Source: a virus
IMG/VR virus record: IMGVR_UViG_3300025154_000261
Coordinates: 1 to 36,629 of that record
Reading direction: 5' to 3' (one strand)
Length of the DNA: 36,629 nucleotides
In this document: positions 24,578 through 31,240 of the stretch, one piece after another
Layout: the number at the start of each line of letters is the position of its first letter
Numbering within the stretch: the first letter of the stretch is position 1
Made by a program: the position numbers and the translations under genes
Notes under the pieces: model-generated
The model's database searches: none
What the model was told of the DNA's origin: nothing
The model's input: the letters and a program-made list of their open reading frames with translations, nothing else

Positions 24578-25023
24578 CTATTCCCCCTTACCCTCTCGAC
24601 GTACCATAGGGTCGCCCCGTTGCGCTTGACGCCGGTTGCGCCCTGCCTATGTGCTGCTATCGCGTCCGCTTCGTTGCCGAGACGCGCTAGATTGTCCATG
24701 TAGATACGCCCTGCCAATATCGCCGCTTGTCCCGGATCATGCGGATCGTATTCCCCGTAAAGGCGGACACGCTCTTCCCGGAAATCCTCATTGATTTGGA
24801 ACCGGCCACGGGAGCGGCCTTGGTCCCCTATCGCCCCGTCGTCCTCGTTTGATTCGGCACACGCTATCCCGTGAAGGATCTCAGCAGGCGCACCCGTTAC
24901 CGCTTCGGCCACCTCGTATACACTCATCCGGTCATCGAAATGACGGCGCTCGAGCTGGACGGGGGCAAATGGCGTTGACGAGGAAAGGACAAGGGCGACG
25001 ATGGCAACCAAGGCGAGCTTCAT
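24574..25023 (-). CDS. Secreted lytic transglycosylase-like protein
   Basis: A 149-residue protein. ATG 25023 overlaps the previous stop (ATGA) and directly starts a signal peptide (KLALVAIVALVLSSSTPFA); longer starts would bury it. The mature part resembles the SLT/lysozyme-like fold: ILHGIACAESNEDDGAIGDQ with the probable catalytic Glu in AES, GRSRGRFQIN, then IYMDNLA and AAHRQGATGV. It would cut peptidoglycan from the periplasm. It sits in an early operon far from the lysis cassette, so it may help at infection or in envelope remodelling. Confidence 0.72.
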   Translation of the reverse strand: MKLALVAIVALVLSSSTPFAPVQLERRHFDDRMSVYEVAEAVTGAPAEILHGIACAESNEDDGAIGDQGRSRGRFQINEDFREERVRLYGEYDPHDPGQAAILAGRIYMDNLARLGNEADAIAAHRQGATGVKRNGATLWYVERVRGNR

Positions 25024-25232
25024 AGCGGCACGCATCCGCCGCCGACGCTGTACTTTTCCCGTTCCTCGCTTGGCATTTTGTAGAAATCGAGCAATGCCGC
25101 CGTTTGCTTCTTTGTCAGCCTCACGTATATATCGCCATTCGGCTTGACGACGCACGGGCCTCCAATGCCGGGAACCTCGATGGTAACGCCGTGATATAGA
25201 TACTGTCGGGGGCTACAGATAAAGCCGGTCAT
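25020..25232 (-). CDS. Hypothetical small phage protein
   Basis: A 70-residue protein with YHGVTIEVPGIGGPCVVKPN and LTKKQTAALLDFYKMPSEER, beta then helix. No family is recognised. Overlaps by ATGA at both ends, so it is translated as part of the operon. Confidence 0.6.
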   Translation of the reverse strand: MTGFICSPRQYLYHGVTIEVPGIGGPCVVKPNGDIYVRLTKKQTAALLDFYKMPSEEREKYSVGGGCVPL

Positions 25233-25534
25233 GAATTGGCCCTCCCGTATTCAGCTATCATCTTGTCACGGGCGGCTATATATTTGTCCACTCCGGCAGC
25301 TTCAATACGCCGCGTGGCGGTCTCGATTGCCTCTGCTTCCGTGCCGCCATCGCCGCACGCAAAACCGCTTGCGTAGTCGGTCACTTTGCAATAAAAAGTA
25401 AACGGCCTTCCAAGAGCATCGGCGACAAGCCGGGTAAAAAACTTGTGACCGAAAATATCGACCATGTTTAGAATTGGAACTTGGGATAAAATAAACCCGC
25501 CATTATCGTCGCTCGAGGCTATATTGGCGGTCAT
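25229..25534 (-). CDS. Hypothetical phage protein
   Basis: A 101-residue protein: beta-rich first half (DIFGHKFFTRLVADALGRPF) and a C-terminal helix with TEAEAIETATRRIEAAG. No known motif. ATGA overlaps on both sides place it in the same operon. Confidence 0.6.
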   Translation of the reverse strand: MTANIASSDDNGGFILSQVPILNMVDIFGHKFFTRLVADALGRPFTFYCKVTDYASGFACGDGGTEAEAIETATRRIEAAGVDKYIAARDKMIAEYGRANS

Positions 25535-25719
25535 TTTCCATACCTCGTCTGCGCGTGACTCTCGTCATTCTCTGGATGCGGATCGAGGAAACTGCCGACA
25601 ATCCGCCTGCTGATTTTCTGGAATCCGATGTATTTTCGGCACGCCTTGACGAGACAATATCCGCCCCAGAAAATAGCCGTGCAGCCGACGGAAAGGATTA
25701 GAAAAGCTCTCGCTAACAT
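25531..25719 (-). CDS. Small single-helix membrane protein
   Basis: A 62-residue protein with one membrane helix at the N-terminus (ARAFLILSVGCTAIFWGGYC) and a basic then polar tail. AAGGCGG is upstream; the start overlaps the previous gene by 7 nt. No family recognised. Confidence 0.6.
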   Translation of the reverse strand: MLARAFLILSVGCTAIFWGGYCLVKACRKYIGFQKISRRIVGSFLDPHPENDESHAQTRYGK

Positions 25720-26039
25720 AACGCCGCCTTTTTCTCTTGCGCCTTCCTTGCCCTGATATGGGCATCGCGCCGTAGCATTTTCTCGCGAGCCTTCGCCATG
25801 GCTTTCGCATCGCGGTCATGCACGGATTGGTACGCCAGCTTCGACCAGTGCTTCAAGTTTGACTTGTACCAGCGGCCCACGGCGTCAATGTAGCGCTGGC
25901 GCTTCTTTGGAAACAACCAGACCAAAAGACGGCGCGTCCACTTGGCGAATATCTCGGATTCTCCTTGCTTCCATAGGTTGCGCCTTTTGGCTTCTTGGCT
26001 TGCTATTCCCCGTGCGATCTTGGCTTGCCGACCATTCAT
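25713..26039 (-). CDS. Basic hypothetical protein
   Basis: ATG 26039 overlaps the previous stop (TGATG) with AGAGGTGG upstream, so it is preferred over an ATG at 26069. The 108-residue product is very rich in Lys and Arg (KWTRRLLVWLFPKKRQRY; KAREKMLRRDAHIRARKA), with helices that could bind nucleic acid. No family recognised. Confidence 0.6.
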   Translation of the reverse strand: MNGRQAKIARGIASQEAKRRNLWKQGESEIFAKWTRRLLVWLFPKKRQRYIDAVGRWYKSNLKHWSKLAYQSVHDRDAKAMAKAREKMLRRDAHIRARKAQEKKAALC

Positions 26040-26224
26040 CAAAACCACCTCTTTTTCTGATTGTGGCACCGTGGAGCCGACACGCCGTAGAATGCCGAAC
26101 GCCCATTGGATACGCGGTTTGAGCCGCCGAGACCTTTAGACGGAGTTTTGAAATACGCCTTGACGCCGTGCGACATAGCCAAAATAGCTGCCGCCATGAC
26201 TTTGAAAATACCTGTTGCTTTCAT
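26039..26224 (-). CDS. Small possibly exported protein
   Basis: A 61-residue protein with a basic start, a short hydrophobic stretch (IFKVMAAAILAMSHGVKA) that could be a signal peptide, and a basic polar remainder. First gene of the long minus-strand operon, with its promoter at 26246-26273. No family recognised. Confidence 0.55.
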   Translation of the reverse strand: MKATGIFKVMAAAILAMSHGVKAYFKTPSKGLGGSNRVSNGRSAFYGVSAPRCHNQKKRWF

Positions 26225-26245
26225 ACACCCTCACTTTCGCTATGT

Positions 26246-26273
26246 ATTATAATGCAATATTGCAATACGTCAA
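26246..26273 (-). promoter_or_regulatory. Promoter of the eight-gene minus-strand operon
   Basis: TTGACG (26268-26273) and TATAAT (26246-26251) on the minus strand, spacer 16. The spacer holds the palindrome GCAATATTGC, a possible operator. It drives genes from 26224 down to 23974. Confidence 0.7.
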
Positions 26274-26282
26274 GCGATTATT

Positions 26283-26651
26283 TCAAGCGATAATTGCCCA
26301 CGCCTTGAGGATATTCACCGCCTCATCGAAACTATGCGCCACCGCATAATCAGCCCCGGCGCGGATTGCATCAGCCTCAAAAATAAGCTGATTCGCCGAT
26401 TGCTTCCCGAGCCTCCGCTTTAGCTCCAAAAAGTAGACATGGCCATCTTTGACAATGACAAGATCGGCCACGCCGGAGCGCAAGCCCATGCTCTTGAGCT
26501 TGAGCATTCGGGCTATACCGCCACCACCGCGAGCGTTGCCCATGCCCTCGTTCGGCGAGCTGAAAAAAAGGAAGCCCCTCGACGGGGCCGCGAGCGTTAG
26601 GTACTGGACAAGCTGAATTTGAATGTCAAACTCCAGTGGATCGGGGATCAT
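26283..26651 (-). CDS. VRR-NUC domain nuclease
   Basis: A 122-residue protein with the family order: LFFSSPNEGMGNARGGGGIA (28-47), LKSMGLRSGVADLVIV (54-69) and VYFLELKRRLG (72-82), the PD-(D/E)XK-type core D...ExK. The fold is typical of stand-alone phage nucleases thought to act on branched DNA. Its ATG overlaps the stop of the small upstream gene. Confidence 0.88.
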   Translation of the reverse strand: MIPDPLEFDIQIQLVQYLTLAAPSRGFLFFSSPNEGMGNARGGGGIARMLKLKSMGLRSGVADLVIVKDGHVYFLELKRRLGKQSANQLIFEADAIRAGADYAVAHSFDEAVNILKAWAIIA

Positions 26652-26824
26652 TTAAGCCCCGCCAGATACTCTAAGTCTTGCTCCACAAAATCGCGGACGC
26701 GCTCGGACGGAATCTCCCCGTGGCGCTCGCATTCGTTCGCATACCGCTCCTTGACCGATTCCGGCACAAGGGCCACGATCCGGCCTATCATCCGCTCACC
26801 GCTCTTGCTTTTCAACTTTGGCAT
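26648..26824 (-). CDS. Small ribbon-helix-helix-like protein
   Basis: A 58-residue gene with AAGGAG 6 nt upstream of the ATG. The pattern RIVALVPESVKERYANECER then IPSERVRDFVEQDLEYLAG fits a ribbon-helix-helix fold (strand, helix, turn, helix), as in CopG/Arc DNA-binding proteins. It might bind the phage promoters as a repressor, but this is inference. It is coupled to the VRR-NUC gene by ATGA. Confidence 0.6.
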   Translation of the reverse strand: MPKLKSKSGERMIGRIVALVPESVKERYANECERHGEIPSERVRDFVEQDLEYLAGLK

Positions 26825-26839
26825 TGTGTACTCCTTGGC

Positions 26840-26953
26840 TTACACTATAACGCCGATTGTAATACAATGCAAGGCCGCATGGAGCGACGGGTACAAAATC
26901 CAACCGGTTGACGTTTTCGCGTACCATTTGCCGTGATCGCGTTTGATTGCCAT
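26840..26953 (-). CDS. Small hypothetical protein
   Basis: A 37-residue frame (start MAIKRDHGKWYAKTSTGW) with AAGGGGG upstream of its ATG. Its 3' part coincides with the promoter at 26844-26872. The ribosome site is good, but the short length and the overlap leave it uncertain. Confidence 0.4.
   Translation of the reverse strand: MAIKRDHGKWYAKTSTGWILYPSLHAALHCITIGVIV
26844..26872 (-). promoter_or_regulatory. Promoter of the RHH-like / VRR-NUC transcript
   Basis: TTGCAT (26867-26872) and TATAGT (26844-26849) on the minus strand, spacer 17. The spacer contains the odd-centred palindrome TTGTAATACAA. The -10 box is 7 nt before the Shine-Dalgarno. Confidence 0.65.
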
Positions 26954-26994
26954 AAATCCCCCTTGTTTATGCCAGGAGCAATCCGGGTGCGGTA

Positions 26995-27156
26995 TCACGC
27001 CTTTGTTGCCGCTGATTCGACAATCCTTGTTACTTTGTATCCGGCTTCTTTAAGCATCTTTTTTGCAGCGGTAAGGCTGGTGGCTTCAAGTGAAAAACCC
27101 TGCGCTCCGGTCTGCTTGCCAATCGCTTCTACCAAAAACGTCTTTACGATCTTCAT
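26995..27156 (-). CDS. Small hypothetical protein, first gene of leftward transcription
   Basis: A 53-residue protein (start MKIVKTFLVEAIGKQTGAQG; LTAAKKMLKEAGYKVTRIV near the end) with AAGGAG upstream of the ATG and a promoter at 27187-27215. The beta-helix-beta pattern resembles small phage early proteins; no function is known. Confidence 0.6.
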   Translation of the reverse strand: MKIVKTFLVEAIGKQTGAQGFSLEATSLTAAKKMLKEAGYKVTRIVESAATKA

Positions 27157-27186
27157 ATAATCTCCTTATCAACTCTTGATAATAGA

Positions 27187-27215
27187 AGTATATACCCGTA
27201 TTGATTACATTGCAA
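27187..27215 (-). promoter_or_regulatory. Leftward early promoter
   Basis: TTGCAA (27210-27215) and TATACT (27187-27192) on the minus strand, spacer 17. It diverges from the rightward promoter at 27304. Confidence 0.65.
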
Positions 27216-27242
27216 TATATAAAAGATGGTTTTATACGATTC

Positions 27243-27284
27243 TTTGACGATTTTTGACGATTTTTAGGGCTTGTTAGTTAACAA
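27243..27284. promoter_or_regulatory. Candidate operator region between divergent promoters
   Basis: The interval holds two tandem copies of TTTGACGATT (27243-27252 and 27253-27262) and the inverted repeat TTGTTA-GT-TAACAA (27271-27284). The whole 27157-27351 gap has no gene and carries only control elements, so this is the likely site of the early switch. Confidence 0.5.
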
Positions 27285-27303
27285 AATACTTGCATTATAA
27301 CGC

Positions 27304-27332
27304 TTGACGGGATGCCGGTTATACATTACAAT
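27304..27332 (+). promoter_or_regulatory. Rightward early promoter
   Basis: TTGACG (27304-27309) and TACAAT (27327-27332), spacer 17. AAGGAG (27339-27344) begins 6 nt after the -10 box, so the mRNA leader would be only about 13 nt before ATG 27352. Confidence 0.72.
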
Positions 27333-27351
27333 ACAATCAAGGAGAAACAAG

Positions 27352-27492
27352 ATGGACTACAAGGAAAAGCTTGAAGCGGAGATGCTTGAGCAGTCAATGG
27401 GCGCGGCCGATATGTACCTCTATCGCAACAATCCGCCAAGGTACCGGATCGTGGAGCAGCTCGACCCGCCGGAAGGGAAGGAAGAAGAATGA
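27352..27492 (+). CDS. Small early protein
   Basis: ATG 27352 follows AAGGAG by 7 nt. The 46-residue acidic product (start MDYKEKLEAEMLEQSMGAAD) has no known motif. First gene of the rightward early operon; its stop overlaps the next start. Confidence 0.6.
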   Translation: MDYKEKLEAEMLEQSMGAADMYLYRNNPPRYRIVEQLDPPEGKEEE

Positions 27493-27770
27493 GCCGTGAA
27501 ACAATCGTAACGTGTGACCTATGCAAGGCGATAATAAAAGACGACGAGCAACACTGGAACGTGTTGCTCTACGCCACTGCTTCGTATCAGCCACATCCTG
27601 AGAACAGTCCTCACACGCCGTGGTTGCGCCTCGAAATCTGCCGCCCATGCCTTGACCGGCTCGGCATTGCGGTGCGGAACAAGAAGCCGGAAGAACTCCA
27701 CGCCCCGGTCCCGACCATCGAGGACATGATTAGAGAGCTGGTGGCGAATGCCGTGGAGGAGCTGAAATGA
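27489..27770 (+). CDS. Zinc-finger-like early protein
   Basis: A 93-residue protein with CDLCKAIIKDDEQHW near residues 9-23 and LEICRPCLDRLG near 48-59, two CxxC pairs able to bind one zinc ion. It resembles small phage zinc-ribbon proteins of unknown role. ATGA overlaps on both sides. Confidence 0.65.
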   Translation: MSRETIVTCDLCKAIIKDDEQHWNVLLYATASYQPHPENSPHTPWLRLEICRPCLDRLGIAVRNKKPEELHAPVPTIEDMIRELVANAVEELK

Positions 27771-28174
27771 TTGACCCCGAAGCGATCAAGACGATACGGG
27801 ATGCATTGGAAAATCCGTCGTATTATAAAGCGTGCAAAGCCCTCGCCGCCCTCGACCATCTTGCCGTCGCCGACATAAAGATGCCGGAGGATGATCGGGA
27901 GTTTGCAACCAAGATCGGCCACTTGGCTATAGAGTGCGGTTTGAGTGGCGACTACACCTATCGAGATAGAGCCGCCGCCCTCATAACCGCCGACCGGGAG
28001 CGGGGGAGACGGGAACAAAAAGAATTATTCAGGGACGTTCTGAAAGAATGTCTTGAATGCATGACTGAGCGCCGTGGGTATGCGAATGCATGGGAATACA
28101 AGTACGGCGAGCGATGGGACAAGGAAGATGCGATGATGAAAGCCGCCATCATGGGAACGGAGGTAGAGGGATGA
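27767..28174 (+). CDS. Hypothetical early protein
   Basis: A 135-residue acidic, helical protein (IKTIRDALENPSYYKACKAL at the start, EQKELFRDVLKECLECMTER in the C-terminal half). No motif recognised. Overlaps neighbours by ATGA. Confidence 0.6.
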   Translation: MIDPEAIKTIRDALENPSYYKACKALAALDHLAVADIKMPEDDREFATKIGHLAIECGLSGDYTYRDRAAALITADRERGRREQKELFRDVLKECLECMTERRGYANAWEYKYGERWDKEDAMMKAAIMGTEVEG

Positions 28175-28341
28175 AGTTGCCATGGAATAGCAAACGCAAA
28201 GGCTGCCCTACCTGTGGCGGTAATAACCCGAGACTATGCCTGCGGTGTCACGGCACTACACGGCTATGTGACTGGCCGGAAGATGCATATTTTGACAAGG
28301 ATAATCTTGAGCCTAAGGAGGCCAGAGATGACGCCGAATGA
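28171..28341 (+). CDS. Small zinc-ribbon protein
   Basis: ATG 28171 overlaps the previous stop and follows a purine-rich GGAGGTAGAGG. The 56-residue product has KGCPTCGGNNPRLCLRCHG, two CxxC(G) knuckles 9 residues apart, like a DnaJ-type half repeat. Acidic C-terminus. Probably a zinc-binding early protein of unknown target. Confidence 0.65.
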   Translation: MKLPWNSKRKGCPTCGGNNPRLCLRCHGTTRLCDWPEDAYFDKDNLEPKEARDDAE

Positions 28342-29098
28342 ACGGGATTATGAGGTATGGGACAAGATAAATCTATACACCAAGGAACTGCTTTCTTGCG
28401 TAGTCGGTGAAATTGTTTATGAATTGTCAAGAACTCAAGAGCCTGCAAAAACGATGCTCGCAAAAGAGCGCCAGTATGCCGCTGAGCAGATAGCCGCCTA
28501 TCGCGCCTTCATCGAGTCCCCGCTCAAGGACGAGATTGAGAGGCTACGGGAGGGATTGATACAAATATGCAAGCGCGATGATTGGACAGGCGGTGAGTGT
28601 CGGTGTCATGCGCGGCAAGCCCTCCTATTTGGGTTTAAGGTATTTGTGGACGATTCGATAAGTTGCATATTGATGAGTCGAAAAGCTTACAGCCAGATCA
28701 AGCGCTCGTTGTCGATGAAGCCAGCGGAACCGGAGCGCGGGCCGGAGGTGACACAAATATTCGTCGAAATAGCCGAAGAACGGAGGCGACAAGACGCCAG
28801 GTGGGGAGTACAGAATCATCCTGTAAGAAATGACAGTGATGCACAGTGGCTCAAAGAGCAAGCCGAAACGTATCGGAAGATATGCGATCTCAAGGCTAGC
28901 GAGAACCGCCTCACCTGGTACGACATCATCATGGAAGAAATATTCGAGGTATTCGCCGAAGACACCCCGGAGCGCCAGCGCGCCGAACTCGTGCAGATGG
29001 TAACCGTAGGCGTTGCGATGGTCCAGAGCATAGACCGCTGCGCCGCGCTTGAGCGCAGAATCGATCAAGGCGAGAGCCGGGAAGGGATAGAATCATGA
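28328..29098 (+). CDS. Early protein with MazG-like C-terminal domain
   Basis: ATG 28328 follows AAGGAGG; it lies 14 nt inside the previous gene. The 256-residue product has a helical N-terminal part with a small Cys motif (GGECRCHARQALL) and a C-terminal part (about 150-256) with EEIAEERRRQDARWG-type motif, YDIIMEEIFEVFAE and AELVQMVTVGVAMV, which looks like phage MazG-like all-alpha pyrophosphohydrolases (EExxE, then ExxQ). It may hydrolyse nucleotides or alarmones; the two halves could have been joined. Confidence 0.6.
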   Translation: MTPNERDYEVWDKINLYTKELLSCVVGEIVYELSRTQEPAKTMLAKERQYAAEQIAAYRAFIESPLKDEIERLREGLIQICKRDDWTGGECRCHARQALLFGFKVFVDDSISCILMSRKAYSQIKRSLSMKPAEPERGPEVTQIFVEIAEERRRQDARWGVQNHPVRNDSDAQWLKEQAETYRKICDLKASENRLTWYDIIMEEIFEVFAEDTPERQRAELVQMVTVGVAMVQSIDRCAALERRIDQGESREGIES

Positions 29099-29475
29099 CT
29101 TTTGAAATCGGAAACCCGAGCGATAAATGCTTTATTGAAGCCGACGACGAAAAAGTTGCAACGGCTTGCGTCCTGTTTCTTGGGTACGGCCAGTATTTTT
29201 GCAAAAATGTTGAGACTGGCGAATCATATGCCGGATCGTTTTTTGCTTTAGGAGGCGACGTTGAACAAACGTGGAAGCATTTCCATGGGATCGGGTTTGA
29301 GGAATTTATTTCAAAGCCAGAAAATAAAACAAAGATGGCCGAGTGCTATGAAAGTTTTCGTTATGCATACGAGCGAACGAGCATGAATAACATCGGAAGA
29401 AAAGCAGAGATATTGGCAAAACAAATACGAGACAGCGAGAACAAGGAGGGTGTTCATGACCCCCGCCGAACTTGA
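29095..29475 (+). CDS. Hypothetical early protein
   Basis: A 126-residue protein. The first 85 residues are beta/alpha with CVLFLGYGQYFCKN and GSFFALGGDVEQTWKHFHG; the rest is helical. No family recognised. Start overlaps the previous stop by ATGA. Confidence 0.6.
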   Translation: MTFEIGNPSDKCFIEADDEKVATACVLFLGYGQYFCKNVETGESYAGSFFALGGDVEQTWKHFHGIGFEEFISKPENKTKMAECYESFRYAYERTSMNNIGRKAEILAKQIRDSENKEGVHDPRRT

Positions 29476-29626
29476 CGCCCTAATCCTCAAGGCCCAAAAA
29501 GGCGAGATGAACAAATACGAGCAAAACTGCCTGGCCTTCGAGCTTGCCACCTATCGGGCGATGGCCCTACGCCTTGAGCGATGCGTGCATGATCTTGTCA
29601 AGGAGGCGGAATCGTGCCAGCCGTAA
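29456..29626 (+). CDS. Small hypothetical early protein
   Basis: A 56-residue frame starting MTPAELDALILKAQKGEMNK with AAGGAGGG upstream of the ATG. It is helical with no known motif. It overlaps both neighbours, as usual in this operon. Confidence 0.6.
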   Translation: MTPAELDALILKAQKGEMNKYEQNCLAFELATYRAMALRLERCVHDLVKEAESCQP

Positions 29627-30183
29627 GCGTCTGTGGCCGCTTTGACAACGCCCCGGCGCACATCATAATCATCAGTCCCCGCTTTAATCCGCGCGAAGTC
29701 GGTTCGCGGGTTTACCAGGCGCCAAAGCCGACAAAAAAGGCGGCCGATCTCAGGCACATCGATAAAGAGCGTCTGTCCAAGCTCAAGGCCGAAGCCCGCA
29801 AGGAACGCGAAGCAGCCGAGCGCTTGCAGAAAATGGCTATCATGCGCAAAAAGGAGGCCAAGGCAAAGCGGGCAAAGGCCAAAGACTGGAGGCCGGAAGA
29901 AACCCGGGACCAGCGAAGGAACCGTAAGACGCGCGAAAAAACACAGGCGCGGTATGCTGTCTTGATCTCCGCGCTCCCGGCTGGATACGAGCCGCTGCGC
30001 GGAATGAAGCTCAGGGTTAAGTATGACGCCGCCAGGAAAGTGCTATCGAAAGGCCCTGTCCACGGTATCAAGATCGGGAAGGTGTGGTATACTTCGGCGG
30101 CTGTCATATCGGCATACTTCGACCAAAACCACGCGCGGCACATCGAGGCGTTGAGGAAAAGCAGGAAAGGAAGGAAGAAATGA
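29614..30183 (+). CDS. Basic coiled-coil protein with possible C-terminal helix-turn-helix
   Basis: GTG 29614 has GGAGG 7 nt upstream. The 189-residue product has a very basic helical middle (about 45-110, KLKAEARKEREAAERLQKMA; KKEAKAKRAKAKDWRPEETR) and a C-terminal part (DAARKVLSKG then GIKIGKVWYTSAAVISAYF) resembling the excisionase/AlpA-type helix-turn-helix. It probably binds DNA; role unknown. Confidence 0.6.
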   Translation: MPAVSVCGRFDNAPAHIIIISPRFNPREVGSRVYQAPKPTKKAADLRHIDKERLSKLKAEARKEREAAERLQKMAIMRKKEAKAKRAKAKDWRPEETRDQRRNRKTREKTQARYAVLISALPAGYEPLRGMKLRVKYDAARKVLSKGPVHGIKIGKVWYTSAAVISAYFDQNHARHIEALRKSRKGRKK

Positions 30184-30464
30184 GCGATAAGATGAGCAAA
30201 AAAGCTGTTGACAAATTGTATAAAGAAATGCGGGAAAATATAGAAAAGTACGGCAAGTCTTCAGGAGGCCCGGACAAAGAAACCGGGCGAGCCTTTGAGT
30301 TTGAGGATAAGCGAATAACGTGTTTTTTCAACGTTGATAAAACTTGTGTTATACTTTCGTATTTTATTCAGGATCATCAAACCGCTTCGATAACGCTATC
30401 ACTCGAAGCAGCGTATTTTACAATGCGGCTAATTGAAGATAAGCTCAGGGAGGCCACGCCATGA
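30180..30464 (+). CDS. Hypothetical early protein
   Basis: ATG 30180 overlaps the previous stop and is preferred to an earlier in-frame start. The 94-residue product has a basic helical start (MSKKAVDKLYKEMRENIEKY) and a beta C-terminus (ITCFFNVDKTCVILSYFIQD). No family recognised. Confidence 0.6.
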   Translation: MSDKMSKKAVDKLYKEMRENIEKYGKSSGGPDKETGRAFEFEDKRITCFFNVDKTCVILSYFIQDHQTASITLSLEAAYFTMRLIEDKLREATP

Positions 30465-30793
30465 GGGTATACATCTCCGGCCCTATTACCGGCGTTCCGG
30501 ATCACGCCAAGAAGTTCGCGGTGGCATTCGCGGCGCTGGCAAAAGCCGGGCACGATCCGGTAAATCCTGTCGATATCGAGCGGATGCTCAAGTACCTCAT
30601 GGGCCGAGAACCGACATGGGAGGAATACATGCGGGAGGATATCAAGGCGCTGACAGATTGCGATGGCATTTACATGCTGGACGGTTGGGAAGAATCTAGA
30701 GGTGCACAATTTGAAGCCCATGTAGCCAAAAGGCTTGGAATAAAAAGAATCACGCTTGAAAGGAGCAACAATGGCAACAAAGAAAGTCTATGA
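30461..30793 (+). CDS. DUF4406 protein, nucleoside deoxyribosyltransferase-like
   Basis: A 110-residue protein with the family opening RVYISGPITGVPDHAKKF, then HDPVNPVDIERML, MREDIKALTDCDGIYMLDGW and SRGAQFEAHVAKRLG. This matches DUF4406, whose fold is that of nucleoside 2-deoxyribosyltransferases; a role in nucleotide salvage or modification is possible. Overlaps neighbours. Confidence 0.88.
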   Translation: MRVYISGPITGVPDHAKKFAVAFAALAKAGHDPVNPVDIERMLKYLMGREPTWEEYMREDIKALTDCDGIYMLDGWEESRGAQFEAHVAKRLGIKRITLERSNNGNKESL

Positions 30794-31073
30794 CCTATCG
30801 GTTAAAACCGGCACCTACGAAAGCAACGGGGAGACCAAGGGCCGGTATCAGAACATCGGCGTCATGCTGGAAAAGGACGACAGAGGCCGGTTTATAATCA
30901 TGGAACCGTGGTTCAACCCGGCTGGCGTGCCGCATGAAGCGGGGAAAGGCGTCATGGTATCGATGTTCGAGCCGCGCCAAGATGACGGGCATAGTACGCC
31001 GAAAGCAGGCAAGCAAGGCCCGGCAGCGCAACCTGCGAGCGCCGACGGATTCGAGGACGAATGCCCGTTTTAG
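30771..31073 (+). CDS. Putative single-stranded DNA-binding protein
   Basis: ATG 30771 has AAAGGAG just upstream. The 100-residue product has an OB-fold-like first half (YDLSVKTGTYESNGETKGRY; IGVMLEKDDRGRFIIMEPWF), a flexible linker and the acidic end EDECPF, like the terminal tail of SSB (DDxIPF type) that recruits partner proteins. It would coat single strands in replication and RecT recombination. Last gene of the early operon. Confidence 0.7.
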   Translation: MATKKVYDLSVKTGTYESNGETKGRYQNIGVMLEKDDRGRFIIMEPWFNPAGVPHEAGKGVMVSMFEPRQDDGHSTPKAGKQGPAAQPASADGFEDECPF

Positions 31074-31079
31074 AATTGA

Positions 31080-31124
31080 TTGACACGCACCGCTTGACGG
31101 GTATATAATCAACTTGTCAAGCGG
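31080..31124 (+). promoter_or_regulatory. Antirepressor promoter with flanking inverted repeat
   Basis: TTGACA (31080-31085) and TATAAT (31104-31109), spacer 18. A perfect 9-base inverted repeat, CCGCTTGAC (31090-31098) and GTCAAGCGG (31116-31124), brackets the -10 box, which suggests an operator for a dimeric repressor or a hairpin at the mRNA start. Confidence 0.65.
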
Positions 31125-31240
31125 CGGCAATCGCTAGACACTTGCGCCCGTGGGGGAGCATAATCAGAGAGCCGTTTACGATCCTAGGGGTGCCCTCCAC
31201 CACCTCGAAGCCTTGCCGGGCGGGATCGTAGACGGCTCTT
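31116..31240 (+). ncRNA. C4-like structured leader RNA before antirepressor gene
   Basis: Predicted RNA starting near 31116 has two stems: GGCGGCAA (31123-31130) with TTGCGCC (31142-31148), one bulged G; and a 17-base-pair stem of 31168-31184 with 31223-31239 (one G-U) closing a 38-base loop. The loop includes CCTCCAC (31194-31200), which can instead pair with GTGGGGG (31150-31156), so alternative folds exist. In P1, P7 and P22-like phages a small C4 RNA of this position regulates the antirepressor as an antisense. Whether this RNA is processed is inference; a simple leader attenuator is the alternative. Confidence 0.55.

Noticed and set aside
25565-25819. Basic 84-residue minus-strand frame overlapping two small genes
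   Set aside because: It is an alternative frame of the 108- and 62-residue genes, which have ATG overlaps and ribosome sites; this one has neither.
28214-28327. Upstream extension of the MazG-like gene
   Set aside because: The earlier start lies deep in the zinc-ribbon gene without a ribosome site, whereas ATG 28328 follows AAGGAGG.
31190-31231. Short leader peptide (GTG to TAG, 13 codons) in the antirepressor leader
   Set aside because: The purine run AGGGG is too close to the GTG, and the frame lies inside the long stem-loop, which is a better explanation for the sequence.
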